The notes: generated by a model not told the origin, from the letters alone. A DNA stretch of 64,000 nt from Aeriscardovia sp. (GCA_017413255.1 JAFPUC010000007.1:62001-126000); one strand, 5' to 3'. Shown: positions 1-8,796, numbered from the stretch's first letter. Numbers and translations: made by a program.

Positions 1-2
1 AG

Positions 3-170
3 GGCCTTAGGGACGCAAATATGGATGACAAGCAAGTTCGCTCCATCCTCGAAGAGGCCAACGAGAAGCTTTGCGCCCGGATAAAGGAGAAGACAGACGA
101 GCTTCTGGAGAAGGTTACCTACTCTGCCAGCATGCAGATGAACAACTCCTTCTACCTTTCCGACAACTAA
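3..170 (+). CDS. 3' end of an unrecognised gene (partial)
   Basis: An open frame enters from the left edge and ends at a TAA at 168-170, giving about 55 residues. The tail is charged and probably helical (alternating Glu/Lys/Asp), then Ser/Met/Asn-rich, ending in LSDN. A canonical rho-independent terminator follows 25 nt later, which supports it as the real end of a gene. I do not recognise the family from this tail alone. Confidence 0.6.
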   Translation, partial: GLRDANMDDKQVRSILEEANEKLCARIKEKTDELLEKVTYSASMQMNNSFYLSDN

Positions 171-195
171 AGCCAAAAGAGGCTAAATTCTGAAA

Positions 196-230
196 CTACA
201 CCGGGAGGAGCCTTCCGGTGTAGCTTTTTT
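196..230 (+). terminator. Rho-independent terminator
   Basis: A 9-bp perfect stem (CTACACCGG at 196-204 with CCGGTGTAG at 215-223) is followed by a run of T at 225-230. It closes the partial gene ending at 170 and separates it from the fhs-like gene. Confidence 0.85.
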
Positions 231-244
231 AAAAGGGGAGTTTT

Positions 245-1642
245 TTGACAAGTTTTAATACCCGAGATGCCTTTCTTGAAACCGGTAAAGCGAGAGGCAA
301 ACTCGTCCTCGTTACAGCAGCTCCCCCAGTAGCTGCTTCAAAAGGAGAGGGTAAAACCAGCTGCACTTTGGCCCTTTTGGATGCCGTAAGGCTGGCAGGG
401 GCCTCGGCATGCGCAGTTTTAAGGCAGCCCAGCATGGGCATAAGCGCAGCCGGTGCCAAGGGGGGCGCCAGCGGAGTTGGAAAGTCTGCACTAAAAGAAG
501 CTGCGCAGGCCGATTTTGGCCTGCAGGGGCAGATGCTTAGAATTGGGGCCTACCAAAACCTTTTAGTGAGCTTTGGGGAAAAAGAGGGGCAGGAGGAGGG
601 TCAAATCCTTCTTCCAAGAACTTCGTGCGTGCCGACAAAATATTTAAGAAAGGTGCAGGCTGGGCCCTACGGCGAGTCTTTTGTCCTCATTCCCACCTGC
701 GAAATGGAACAGGTACGGGTTCTTTCCCTTTCGGAAAAAGAGGCCAAAAAGGCCGTCGATGAGGTAACGGTCGCAAAATGCAGGGGAAAGTACCTGAGGG
801 CAAAAGATCTCCCCATTTTTGCATCATGGCCTGTTTTGTCTCCGGCTTTCCAAATTTCTCTTTTAAGCACTTTTAGAGGTTCGCCCGTCCTCATGTACTG
901 CGGTCCCTTTGCCAATGTTTCCCTGGGCATTCCGGGGCTCTGCGCCCTTAAGCTGGCCCTGTCAAAATACGATTGGGTGCTTATGGAGGCGGGCTACGGC
1001 TTTGATATGGGAATGCAAAAATACCTGGAAGTCGCCTCCAAAAAGGGATGCGCCCTTCCCGTAGGCGCCGTGGTAGTGAGGCGAAAGAAAAGCGGGGAAG
1101 GGCAATACCAATGGAAAATCCTTCAGGGTCAAAGATGCATGCGCGAGCTTGGACTTTTTTCCTTCCCTCTTTTAAACATTTTCGAGGGAGAAGAGAGAAA
1201 GGCGCCTTTGAAAGGCATGGCTTTAAACCCCGCAAAGGATGAAGAAAAGGAGCTTTTGCCTATAGGAGAAAAATTCCTATCGCTTCTTGAGGGGCAAAAG
1301 GGCATGAGGAAAGGGGCCTATAAGGGCTCGCTTCCCCTAATCACAAAAATTTCCTATATCTGCTCTGCTTTTTACGGCGTTCCTTCGGGAAGGGTGAAAT
1401 TTACAAGGGCTTTTAAAAAGGCTTATCTTCAAGCCGCCGGCCAGGCAAAATCTGAGGGGGCAAATCTTAAGGAATTTATAGTAAACGTCGTAAAGTCCCC
1501 TTCAACCCTAACCGACGACGACCTTAAAAAGTTTTCAAAGCGCACCGTAACCGTAAGGGCCATTTCTTTAAACACGGGCTCCAAAGTGGCAAACATCCGC
1601 CTCACACTGGCTCCTACCACATTTCTCCCCAGGGTTGTATAA
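245..1642 (+). CDS. Divergent, shortened formate-tetrahydrofolate ligase (Fhs-like)
   Basis: The 465-residue product aligns by eye to formate-THF ligase, which makes 10-formyl-THF from formate, ATP and THF in the cytosol. Visible landmarks are a P-loop-like GEGKTS (about residues 34-39), LRQPSMG followed by a KGG block (family form LREPSLGP and IKGGAAGGG), GPFANVSLG near 220, the EAGYGFDMG block near 250, and a C-terminal TLTDD/TVTVRAISLNTGS region matching the family SLSDDP/TVRDVRLSAGAG. The usual family length is about 555, so about 90 residues are missing, including the conserved HFTGD segment. The Glu of the REPS motif is Gln. Start is TTG with a GGGGAG Shine-Dalgarno at 235-240. It may still be active or be drifting towards loss of function. 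Confidence 0.75.
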   Translation: MTSFNTRDAFLETGKARGKLVLVTAAPPVAASKGEGKTSCTLALLDAVRLAGASACAVLRQPSMGISAAGAKGGASGVGKSALKEAAQADFGLQGQMLRIGAYQNLLVSFGEKEGQEEGQILLPRTSCVPTKYLRKVQAGPYGESFVLIPTCEMEQVRVLSLSEKEAKKAVDEVTVAKCRGKYLRAKDLPIFASWPVLSPAFQISLLSTFRGSPVLMYCGPFANVSLGIPGLCALKLALSKYDWVLMEAGYGFDMGMQKYLEVASKKGCALPVGAVVVRRKKSGEGQYQWKILQGQRCMRELGLFSFPLLNIFEGEERKAPLKGMALNPAKDEEKELLPIGEKFLSLLEGQKGMRKGAYKGSLPLITKISYICSAFYGVPSGRVKFTRAFKKAYLQAAGQAKSEGANLKEFIVNVVKSPSTLTDDDLKKFSKRTVTVRAISLNTGSKVANIRLTLAPTTFLPRVV

Positions 1643-1664
1643 AAGGAAAAACCTGTGCTACAAT
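1635..1664 (+). promoter_or_regulatory. Probable sigma-70 promoter of tRNA-Lys
   Basis: A -35-like TTGTAT (1635-1640) overlaps the fhs stop region, then 18 nt, then a -10-like TACAAT (1659-1664), which ends 10 nt before the tRNA. The spacing suits transcription starting just before the mature 5' end. Pattern match only. Confidence 0.5.
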
Positions 1665-1674
1665 CTTGGTTGTC

Positions 1675-1748
1675 GCCTCCATAGCTCAGTTGGCTAGAGC
1701 AGCGGACTCTTAATCCGCGTGTCCAGGGTTCGAGTCCCTGTGGGGGCA
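1675..1748 (+). tRNA. tRNA-Lys (CTT)
   Basis: A 74-nt cloverleaf. The acceptor GCCTCCA pairs with TGGGGGC (one G-T pair). The anticodon stem GCGGA/TCCGC holds loop CTCTTAA with anticodon CTT, reading AAG. The T-loop is GTTCGAG and the discriminator is A. No CCA is encoded. A run of T directly after it probably ends the transcript. Confidence 0.96.
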
Positions 1749-1771
1749 CTTTTTTATGGGATTTTGCAGAG

Positions 1772-1802
1772 TTGTCATTTTTTCTATTATTTTGCATATA
1801 AG
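1772..1802 (+). promoter_or_regulatory. Possible promoter of the Thr-Gln repeat membrane protein
   Basis: TTGTCA (1772-1777) and TATAAG (1797-1802) are separated by 19 nt in an AT-rich stretch 45 nt upstream of the gene at 1847. The spacing is slightly long, so this is tentative. Confidence 0.35.
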
Positions 1803-1846
1803 ATAAGTCACAGTATCAACAGGGCAATTTTGGAGGATTCCGATTT

Positions 1847-3304
1847 ATGAAAAGTAATGGTGATAATGAAGAGACCCAGGCCATCCCTCCAATTCCGCCC
1901 AATCCATCACAGCCCAGCAAACCCAGCGTTCCGCTCCCTCCTAAATCTAAAAATGAAGAGGAAACCCAGGTAATCTCCCCTGTCACACAGACCCACATAA
2001 TGCCCCCGGCCCGCCCGTCAAGTGATGAAGAGGCTACAAAAGTGGGCATGCCCCCTGCCGGATACGGGGCAAATAACGAGGAAACCCAGGTGATTGCATC
2101 CTCTTCTTTTCTCAAAGAAGAGGAAAATCCCGCTGAAACCACCATGTATTTAGGGGCTGTGGGAGACGCAGGTGATTATGACAAAGCTGAAACAAAAGCC
2201 ACGCCCGAAGACTTTGGGTATATAGATTACGACAATGACGTCTCCTATGACGACTCGGGGACCGGCACTTATGACTTTTCTGAGGCATTCCCCTCTTCTG
2301 CCCAGGCGGCTTTTACTCCTCCTCCAAGCACCCCCGGCATCTATGGGCAAGATTCTGTATACCAGTCCCCCAAAAAGAGAAAGAAGGAGGAAAAAGGGGA
2401 AAGGAAAGGCAAGGGGGGATGGATAGCCCTCATAGTCGTCTTGGCCGTTTTAATCTGCCTGGGATTTGGAGGATGGTGGTGGTTGAGCACCAATAGGAGG
2501 CAAAGGGCCTTGGAGACATGCCAGCAGATTCAAACCCAGCTCACCAATGCCTCCGACAGCGCCAGGCAGGTCATAGCCTCTGCCCAGTCGGAGCTAGATT
2601 CTGCCGTCTATTCCCAGAGCGGAAGCAGCCTTGTCTCAGCCCTCCAGTCAGACATTGACACTACCCTTCCCGTGCCGGTTTCCTGCCCCGCCTCAGCTTC
2701 TGCCGCCCTTCTCAATTCCAATGCCCAGTCCATGAATCAGGCAGTCGAGCAGATTAACTCTCTTGTAAGCAAAACCAAATCCGACATCCAGGCCCTTAAG
2801 ACTTCCCAGGCCACTGCGGCCCTGCAAAGCGCAAAATCATCTCTTTCCAAGGCCATAACCGCGGCCCAGCAGGCTTTGGCTCAAAATAACGGAGCCGTAT
2901 CAGATCCCTCCACAATCACCGCCCTTCAAAAAGCTCTGACAGAGGCCAAAAGCGTGGAGGAAGACAGTTCTTCTACAGCCTCGCAGATATCTACAGCTCA
3001 AACTTCCCTTCAAGAAGCTGTAGAGAAAGTAACTGCCAGCGCCCAGCAGTACGAACAGCAAAAGCTAAACAGCTTAAAGCAGCAGCAAAAGGAGACCCAG
3101 CAGGAGACAAAATCCAATTCATCCCAGCCTTCTCTCACCTCTTCTACCCCCCTTACGGGAAGCGGGGCCAATTCCTACAATCGAACCATGGCAGGACCTA
3201 GCCAGGGAAATCTTGAAGGTCCAAATTCAGGTTCATCCGCCTCTTCTTCAACTTCCTCTTCGCCAACTTCCGCCCCTCAAAAACAAGCCGTCAAAAAGCA
3301 ATAA
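1847..3304 (+). CDS. Single-pass membrane protein with acidic Thr-Gln motif repeats
   Basis: 485 residues; family not recognised. The cytosolic N-terminal half is Pro-rich and contains regularly placed acidic Thr motifs: EETQAI (T10), EETQVI (T40), EEATKV (T64), EETQVI (T80) and AETTMYL (T98/T99). A Lys/Arg-rich patch (176-190) precedes one membrane span (about 191-213). The outer half is Ala/Gln/Ser-rich, predicted coiled-coil (about 225-410), and ends in a low-complexity Ser/Thr tail. Acidic residues before Thr with Ile/Leu at +3 match the known preference of actinobacterial Ser/Thr kinases and of FHA phosphopeptide binding, so a phosphorylated docking tail is my inference. A strong GGAGG lies 10 nt upstream of the ATG. 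Confidence 0.8.
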   Translation: MKSNGDNEETQAIPPIPPNPSQPSKPSVPLPPKSKNEEETQVISPVTQTHIMPPARPSSDEEATKVGMPPAGYGANNEETQVIASSSFLKEEENPAETTMYLGAVGDAGDYDKAETKATPEDFGYIDYDNDVSYDDSGTGTYDFSEAFPSSAQAAFTPPPSTPGIYGQDSVYQSPKKRKKEEKGERKGKGGWIALIVVLAVLICLGFGGWWWLSTNRRQRALETCQQIQTQLTNASDSARQVIASAQSELDSAVYSQSGSSLVSALQSDIDTTLPVPVSCPASASAALLNSNAQSMNQAVEQINSLVSKTKSDIQALKTSQATAALQSAKSSLSKAITAAQQALAQNNGAVSDPSTITALQKALTEAKSVEEDSSSTASQISTAQTSLQEAVEKVTASAQQYEQQKLNSLKQQQKETQQETKSNSSQPSLTSSTPLTGSGANSYNRTMAGPSQGNLEGPNSGSSASSSTSSSPTSAPQKQAVKKQ

Positions 3305-3326
3305 AAAAGCGCGATGGTCATCGCGC
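3303..3326 (-). terminator. Terminator of the lysin operon (minus strand)
   Basis: An inverted repeat at 3309-3326 (GCGCGAT, 4-nt loop, ATCGCGC) is followed on the minus strand by six T (A-run at 3303-3308). A second, weaker hairpin (GAGGG at 3336-3340 with CCCTC at 3347-3351, then T-rich) faces the other way and could end the convergent upstream gene. Confidence 0.75.
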
Positions 3327-3359
3327 AGAATTTGGGAGGGTGCTTGCCCTCTTAAATTT

Positions 3360-4391
3360 TTAATACCAGTTATCCGCTACCTCGTGGGCCCACGCCCCGC
3401 AAGGCGTCCCATAGCGAGTAGCTATGTATTCAAGGCCCCATGAAATTTGCACTGTGGCGCTGGTCTGCCATCCGGGCCCCATTTTGCTTCCAGGCAAGGC
3501 CTGGGGAATGCCGTATGCGCCGGAGGGATTTTCAGCCGTTACGCTCCAACCGGATTCTTTTTGCCACAATTCCACCAGGCACGTAAACTGTTCCGCGCCC
3601 CAGCCATGTTCTTCAAGCATCTGTTGGGCAATTTTCTGCGGACTTCCTACTGCCTGAGTGGTTCCGATGGAAGACGATGAGGATGAAGACGATGAGGATG
3701 AGGCCTGAGAGGAGGAAGAGGAGGAGGCGGACGAGGCCGGGGAAGAAGACTGGCTTGCCACAGCCTGCGTCCCTATCAGGATCACTTCATTTGTAGGGGC
3801 CGTTTTAACGAATGAAACTATGGTATTTGAAAAAGTGACCTTAGAGCCTGTGCGCCTCACAAGCTTTGTCGTCTGCATGACGCCGTCTTTGCCCTGAACC
3901 GAAACCTTTTCGGTTCCCACCTGCATGCTCGGATCGTTTTTGGTGATGACGTTATAGGCAATAGGGGTGTCTTGGGTGCTGATTTGGGAGTTAGGGCTCT
4001 CTATGGTGATAACGGTATTTTCATTTACCGGAGAGGAGAGGGAAGGAGAAATGCTATCGCCCTGTTCTAGGGTGATGTTTCCCTCCTGAAGCACCGACTT
4101 TACGTCTGTAAAGTGCATCCCGAATACAAATCTCGACTGGCCGTTAATTACGACCTTTATATAAGAAATTCCGGGATCTACTCCCCCCGCGCCCTCGGTA
4201 ATGAAAGAACCCTCTTCCGCCTGGGAGGGCGCGGGGATAAAGGCTGAAGAAAGCGACTTGTTTTTTGAATAGGTTCTGTCCATGGCAAATCCCGCCCAGC
4301 CTAAAAGGCATACGGATGCCGCCACGGCCAAGGCGATGACGAATATCTTGGGCTTAAAAAAAGTTCCCTTTTGACCTCGATGATTCGCCAT
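3360..4391 (-). CDS. Secreted G5-domain cell-wall lysin (resuscitation-promoting-factor-like)
   Basis: 343 residues. A basic N-terminus and one membrane span (about 14-36) anchor or export it. Residues 76-132 look like a DUF348-type module. Residues 141-208 match a G5 domain (repeated short strands, GTEKVSV, LVRRTGSKV). A poly-Ser linker (212-241) leads to a C-terminal lytic-transglycosylase/lysozyme-like domain (250-343) with the WQKESGW motif, E279 being the likely acid, and a downstream NPSGAYGIPQALPG block. The expected role is peptidoglycan cleavage during growth or reactivation. It is 18 nt downstream of a thioredoxin on the same strand, suggesting co-transcription. The lysin domain has two Cys (271 and 331). 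Confidence 0.85.
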   Translation of the reverse strand: MANHRGQKGTFFKPKIFVIALAVAASVCLLGWAGFAMDRTYSKNKSLSSAFIPAPSQAEEGSFITEGAGGVDPGISYIKVVINGQSRFVFGMHFTDVKSVLQEGNITLEQGDSISPSLSSPVNENTVITIESPNSQISTQDTPIAYNVITKNDPSMQVGTEKVSVQGKDGVMQTTKLVRRTGSKVTFSNTIVSFVKTAPTNEVILIGTQAVASQSSSPASSASSSSSSQASSSSSSSSSSSIGTTQAVGSPQKIAQQMLEEHGWGAEQFTCLVELWQKESGWSVTAENPSGAYGIPQALPGSKMGPGWQTSATVQISWGLEYIATRYGTPCGAWAHEVADNWY

Positions 4392-4409
4392 CTATCTTTT
4401 TCCCCCTTC

Positions 4410-4727
4410 TTACTTAGTTGCTTCCTTAATTTTAGCTTCGAGCTGCTCGGCGTTGAGGGCTCCTGCCTTTTTGTAGACCACTTTTCCGTCTTTTACGATC
4501 ATGAGAGTGGGAATGGCCTGGACGGAATACTGGGCTGCAAGATCCTGGTTGTCGTCCACGTCAACTTTTCCATATACGAAATCGGGGTGCTCTTCGGATG
4601 ACTTTTCATAGATCGGTCCGAAAGCCCTGCAGGGCGGGCACCAGGTAGCCCAAAAATCTACCAAGACTACGCAATTCTCGGAAATCGCCTTTTCAAATGA
4701 AGACTTGTCAAAAGTCTGAGTAGCCAT
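4410..4727 (-). CDS. trxA: Thioredoxin
   Basis: 105 residues. The fold pattern is clear: WATWCPPC with redox cysteines C30 and C33, then AIPTL with the cis-proline. The dipeptide between the cysteines is Pro-Pro rather than the usual Gly-Pro, which is expected to change redox potential. I chose the ATG at 4727 because an AAGGAG lies 6 nt upstream and the family begins here; an ATG 54 nt upstream would add an unlikely 18-residue tail. It reads directly into the wall lysin. It should reduce disulfides in the cytosol. Confidence 0.93.
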   Translation of the reverse strand: MATQTFDKSSFEKAISENCVVLVDFWATWCPPCRAFGPIYEKSSEEHPDFVYGKVDVDDNQDLAAQYSVQAIPTLMIVKDGKVVYKKAGALNAEQLEAKIKEATK

Positions 4728-4871
4728 ATTTGCTCCTTTTAGTAATCGCCCCTGCCCTTTAGGGCTCGGCGCGATATTCATTCTAATTCATGGCTTTCAG
4801 TTGCAGATGAAAAGAAGAAAATCTGTAAAGTTATAGAATGTATATTCAATGGTTTTTTATCGGAAAGACGC

Positions 4872-7121
4872 ATGGCTTTGATTTCGACCCTGAAGGCAAA
4901 AAAAGGGCAACCTTCCCTTCCGCATCGTAAGAGGGCACTTCATCTGAATTTTTCGGAGATGGGATCGGGGTGGAAGATCTTTGCAAAGCGCAGATGGAAG
5001 TTTCTGATTTTCTGCCTCGCCTTAGCTGCCCTTTTGGAAATCTTTATTTTCAATCTTCCTTTTTGGGACACGCTTTCCGCCTCCCCTTCATTTGAGACTC
5101 TTTCCCCTTCCAATACCCAGGGCCTGGCGATGGATTCAAAAAATGAGGCGAAAAAAGCCGGAAGGGATGTAATCGAGCCTCAGGTAAATATTGATCTTAA
5201 ATCCCAAACTCCCATAAAGTTTGTGCGGCTGATAGAAAATCAGGGGATTGAAAATACGCCGGGCATGCAGTATAGAGTGGTGAGCTATCTGGAAGGTTCC
5301 TCAGATCCCCATCCCTCAAATTACTGGCAGCTTCTAAACCCTTCCTGCCCCACTTCCCTCTACATAAACACTTCCGGAGCATACAAGCATATTCAAATAC
5401 AGGTCCGGGCCGATCCCGGCAAGCTCTTCGTATTTTACGGAGCCGTCATCAACCCCAGGGTGCCCTTCGATGCAAGCCCGCTGAGGATCTTGCTTATGCT
5501 CCTCTTTATAATCCTTGCGCTTTTTCTGGGCCCTTCTTCCCCCCTCTACAGGTTGGATCTCGACCTGCGTTCCCTCTTTCAGATTTCGCTCATCGTTCTT
5601 TCCACCCTGCTTTTGATGGCCTTCTACGTAGGCATTTGGTATATCTTTGAGGCCAGAAGAATATACGTGGGAGACGGTGGGGGAGCGCCTTACGAAGTCT
5701 ACGACATACTTGCCAAGTCGCTTTTGCACGGCAGGCTGTCTTTGGACTACCCGGTAAACCCTCAGCTTGCAGCTTTGAAAAACCCCTATAACTATGCCGC
5801 ATGGCATGCCATCTGGGAGCACCCCGGAAAGAGCGGCATAACCGTATATTGGGACTGCGCCTTTTACCGCGGAAAGTACTACTGCTACTTTGGGGTAATA
5901 CCGGCCCTCCTGCTCTTTGTCCCGTTTGCACTGATCAGCGGAGGAAGAAGCCTTCCCACAGCCGACGCGGCCCTTATTTTTTCCCTTCTTTCCTTAGTCT
6001 CCCTCACCCTCCTCGTCTTTAAAGTTGCAAAAGATCGCTTGAAAGAATGCAGCCCGGGATCCTGCCTTCTTGTCACATGGATCTGCGCCATAGGATGCGG
6101 ACTGTTTTTCGAGGTCTTCCAGGCCGATACCTACGCCATTCCCATTACCTGCTCCTTCTTTTTCACCTTCTTTGGGCTCTGGTGCTGGGAAATGTCGAAA
6201 AGGAGGAAAAAGGGCCTTCCCCATATAAACTCCTGGTGGGCCTTTTTCGGATCTCTCTTCATGGCTTCCAATTTGGGTTCCCGCCCTCAGTTTGAAATAG
6301 CCTCAATCCTTGCAATAGCGATATTTTGGAGGAGCGTGTTTAAGGACAGATCGCTTTTCAGCAAGAGGTCAATCCTCCCCTCCATTTTTATCTGCCTGCC
6401 TTACTTCTTCGTCTTTCCGCTCCTTTTGGTCTACAACCACGCAAGGTTCGGTTCTCCTTTCACTTTTGGAAATACTTACCAGCTGACGGTCTACGACGTA
6501 GAAAAGGAAAAGTGGCCCAAGATGGGCACCCTTTCCATCCTCTACTATTACCTGTTTGAGCCTGCCAGCCTCCAGGCTGCCTTCCCCTTTGTCTTTGAGC
6601 CTCTTCCTAACCTTCAAGTCTGGCAGTGGGAAGGCCCGTGGATTGGCGGCCTGTTTTCGGCCCTGACCCCGGCCTTCTTCTTCCTCTTCCTAGTTCCGTG
6701 GACTTTTTCCAGAAGGAGGAAGGCCGATACGGTTTCCGTCCTTAAAGATGAAGGATACGGAGTGTATTCCGCCCGGAGGGGACTTATTTCCCTCATGGGC
6801 TTGACGCTTTTTTGGATTTTTTTAGCGGCTCTGGCAGATTCTTACCTGGCGGGCCTCATGCAGCACTACGTGTGCGACTTCGGAGCTCCCACAGCACTCC
6901 TGTTTATCGTGGGGGTTTTGCCACTTCTTTCCTTGACCGATTCCAACCCCCAGTACATGCAGTGGGGCTACCTTTTGAGACTCCTTCTCTTTTCCGCGCT
7001 GATTTATTCCATTCTTTTCCATTTCTTTGCCTGCTTTGTAAACGCAGGAAACGGGGATATTTTCAATAAAATTCCCAGGCTTTTCTTTCACGTAAAGAAC
7101 TGGTTCTTATTCCTCGACTGA
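4872..7121 (+). CDS. Large polytopic membrane protein, GT-C-like, function unknown
   Basis: 749 residues. One N-terminal membrane span (about 43-65) is followed by a soluble, presumably extracellular, domain of about 140 residues (about 70-205), then about ten or more hydrophobic spans to the C-terminus. The layout resembles GT-C type glycosyltransferases or O-antigen/mannosyl-transfer membrane proteins. I cannot point to a reliable catalytic Asp-Glu motif, so the activity is inference. It is transcribed divergently from trxA across a 144-nt gap and is followed by an amino-acid permease, so the neighbours give no functional hint. Confidence 0.75.
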   Translation: MALISTLKAKKGQPSLPHRKRALHLNFSEMGSGWKIFAKRRWKFLIFCLALAALLEIFIFNLPFWDTLSASPSFETLSPSNTQGLAMDSKNEAKKAGRDVIEPQVNIDLKSQTPIKFVRLIENQGIENTPGMQYRVVSYLEGSSDPHPSNYWQLLNPSCPTSLYINTSGAYKHIQIQVRADPGKLFVFYGAVINPRVPFDASPLRILLMLLFIILALFLGPSSPLYRLDLDLRSLFQISLIVLSTLLLMAFYVGIWYIFEARRIYVGDGGGAPYEVYDILAKSLLHGRLSLDYPVNPQLAALKNPYNYAAWHAIWEHPGKSGITVYWDCAFYRGKYYCYFGVIPALLLFVPFALISGGRSLPTADAALIFSLLSLVSLTLLVFKVAKDRLKECSPGSCLLVTWICAIGCGLFFEVFQADTYAIPITCSFFFTFFGLWCWEMSKRRKKGLPHINSWWAFFGSLFMASNLGSRPQFEIASILAIAIFWRSVFKDRSLFSKRSILPSIFICLPYFFVFPLLLVYNHARFGSPFTFGNTYQLTVYDVEKEKWPKMGTLSILYYYLFEPASLQAAFPFVFEPLPNLQVWQWEGPWIGGLFSALTPAFFFLFLVPWTFSRRRKADTVSVLKDEGYGVYSARRGLISLMGLTLFWIFLAALADSYLAGLMQHYVCDFGAPTALLFIVGVLPLLSLTDSNPQYMQWGYLLRLLLFSALIYSILFHFFACFVNAGNGDIFNKIPRLFFHVKNWFLFLD

Positions 7122-7285
7122 GCCGGGCTTTAAGGAAATTTTAAGTTTGTCATTTTTTGATCTAAAATTCTTACGGTATCGAATGGCATTGTCGCCTGTA
7201 TTTTAAATTTTCTAGCTTGAGATAATCGTCTTGGGTCAGTGTGAGATTTAAGCCTTGGATGATTATCTCTGGGGAAGCTGTGATC

Positions 7286-8749
7286 ATGGACGATCAACAA
7301 GGTGCTGCACTGGGCGAACCAAAGAAATTAGGCGTTGTAGCCCTAATCGGTCTTGTGGTGAGCGCCTGTATAGGTGCAGGTATATTCAATCTCCCCGGAC
7401 AGCTGGCCGAAGTGTCGGCTGCCGGCCCGATGATCTGGTCGTGGGTTATATGCCTTGTAGGCGTTACAGCCCTGGTTCTTACCTTAAACAACCTTCTTAG
7501 AAAGAGGCCCGATCTTGACGCAGGCATCTTCAGCTATGGAAAAGCCGGCTGCGGATGGCTGGGAGGATTTATCTCAGGCTGGGGCTACTGGCTTTCTTCC
7601 TGGATTGGCAACGTAGCCTTTGCCACCCTGCTTATGGCTATCATAGGCTCTTTCTGGCCGGTATTCGGAGACGGCAGCAACTGGCCCAGCGTCATCGTGG
7701 CAGCCATTGTCCTTTGGTGCCTGACCTTCATAGTTATGGCCGGCATGAAAGGCGCCACCCTTATCAACACCATTGGAACCATCTGCAAGCTAATCCCGAT
7801 TGTAATTGCCATGATCGTGCTGGTGTGCACGGTCAAGGCAGGCGTCTTCACCCAGGACTTCTGGGGCAACCTCGCTGCCAACGTCTCCCACGGAGTGGAG
7901 CCCAGCGGAGTGTGGACCCAGATGCAGGGCTCCATCGTCAACATAATGTTCGTGTTCGTCGGCATTGAGGGCGCGGCTGTTCTTTCCAAGAGGGCCAAGT
8001 CCAACAAAGCCGCCGGAAACGCCACCCTTTGGGGCCTTCTGATTTTGGCAATCGTCTACGTTTGGTGCTCCATCCTCCCCTACGCCGTCTTCCCCCAGGG
8101 CGTTATCTCCGACTGGGCCAAAAACGGCACTGACGGAACCGTGCTTTCCGCCATTATGTCCAACACCGTTGGAGCTTGGGCATACTGGGTTTTGACCATC
8201 GGCATCATTATCTCCATCCTCGCCTGCTGGCTTTCTTGGACTATTCTTCCTGCCGAAACCACGGCTCTTATGTCCAACTCTGAAATGACCCTGGCCCCCT
8301 TCTGGGGCAAGCCCGGAAAGAAGAGGAAGGATTCTTACGTCACTTCCCTCCTCATCGCTACCATTCTCCAAACCATCTTCATTCTCTGCCTGCCCTTCCT
8401 CTCTGCCGCATATACCTTCGCTTCGCAGATGTGCACCGTGGCAGTGCTTATAACCTACATGTTTGCCGGAATTTACCAGATGGAGATTTCGGTACAGCGC
8501 AAGGAAGCATGGCAGTTCATAGTTGGGGTAGTATGTACGGCCTTCGAGGTATTCGCTGTCTTCATTGCAGGCTGGCAGGATCTGCTGCTTTTGTGCATAG
8601 GCATTACCGTAGGCTTCTTCTTCTATGTCCCGGCAGCCAAGAAGAACGGGCACAGAGTAGGGCCGTGGGAGTGGGTAGTGATGGCTCTGGTATGCTGCGC
8701 AGGAATCATCTCCATCATCCTCGCCTGCGCAGGAATCATCTCTGTCTGA
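7286..8749 (+). CDS. APC-superfamily amino-acid permease/antiporter
   Basis: 487 residues from the chosen ATG, with about 12-13 hydrophobic spans. The first span carries the APC signature region ACIGAGIFNLPG, which forms the unwound substrate-binding helix. Overall it most resembles basic amino-acid/polyamine antiporters (ArcD/LysP-like), but substrate cannot be read from sequence. I prefer ATG 7286 (GGGGAAG 8 nt upstream) over the GTG at 7241, which adds 15 residues not typical of the family. It is monocistronic, with a terminator 20 nt after the stop. Confidence 0.88.
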   Translation: MDDQQGAALGEPKKLGVVALIGLVVSACIGAGIFNLPGQLAEVSAAGPMIWSWVICLVGVTALVLTLNNLLRKRPDLDAGIFSYGKAGCGWLGGFISGWGYWLSSWIGNVAFATLLMAIIGSFWPVFGDGSNWPSVIVAAIVLWCLTFIVMAGMKGATLINTIGTICKLIPIVIAMIVLVCTVKAGVFTQDFWGNLAANVSHGVEPSGVWTQMQGSIVNIMFVFVGIEGAAVLSKRAKSNKAAGNATLWGLLILAIVYVWCSILPYAVFPQGVISDWAKNGTDGTVLSAIMSNTVGAWAYWVLTIGIIISILACWLSWTILPAETTALMSNSEMTLAPFWGKPGKKRKDSYVTSLLIATILQTIFILCLPFLSAAYTFASQMCTVAVLITYMFAGIYQMEISVQRKEAWQFIVGVVCTAFEVFAVFIAGWQDLLLLCIGITVGFFFYVPAAKKNGHRVGPWEWVVMALVCCAGIISIILACAGIISV

Positions 8750-8766
8750 TTTTCATTTAAGGTAAT

Positions 8767-8796
8767 AAAAGGCGCGGCTTTGACTGCGCCTTTTTT
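8767..8796 (+). terminator. Terminator of the permease gene
   Basis: GGCGC (8771-8775) pairs with GCGCC (8786-8790) and is extended by A/T pairs from the flanking A-run. TTTTTT follows at 8791-8796. Confidence 0.8.

Noticed and set aside
7790-8653. 287-codon minus-strand open frame opposite the permease
   Set aside because: It is the antisense shadow of a strongly supported membrane protein and has no recognisable protein character.
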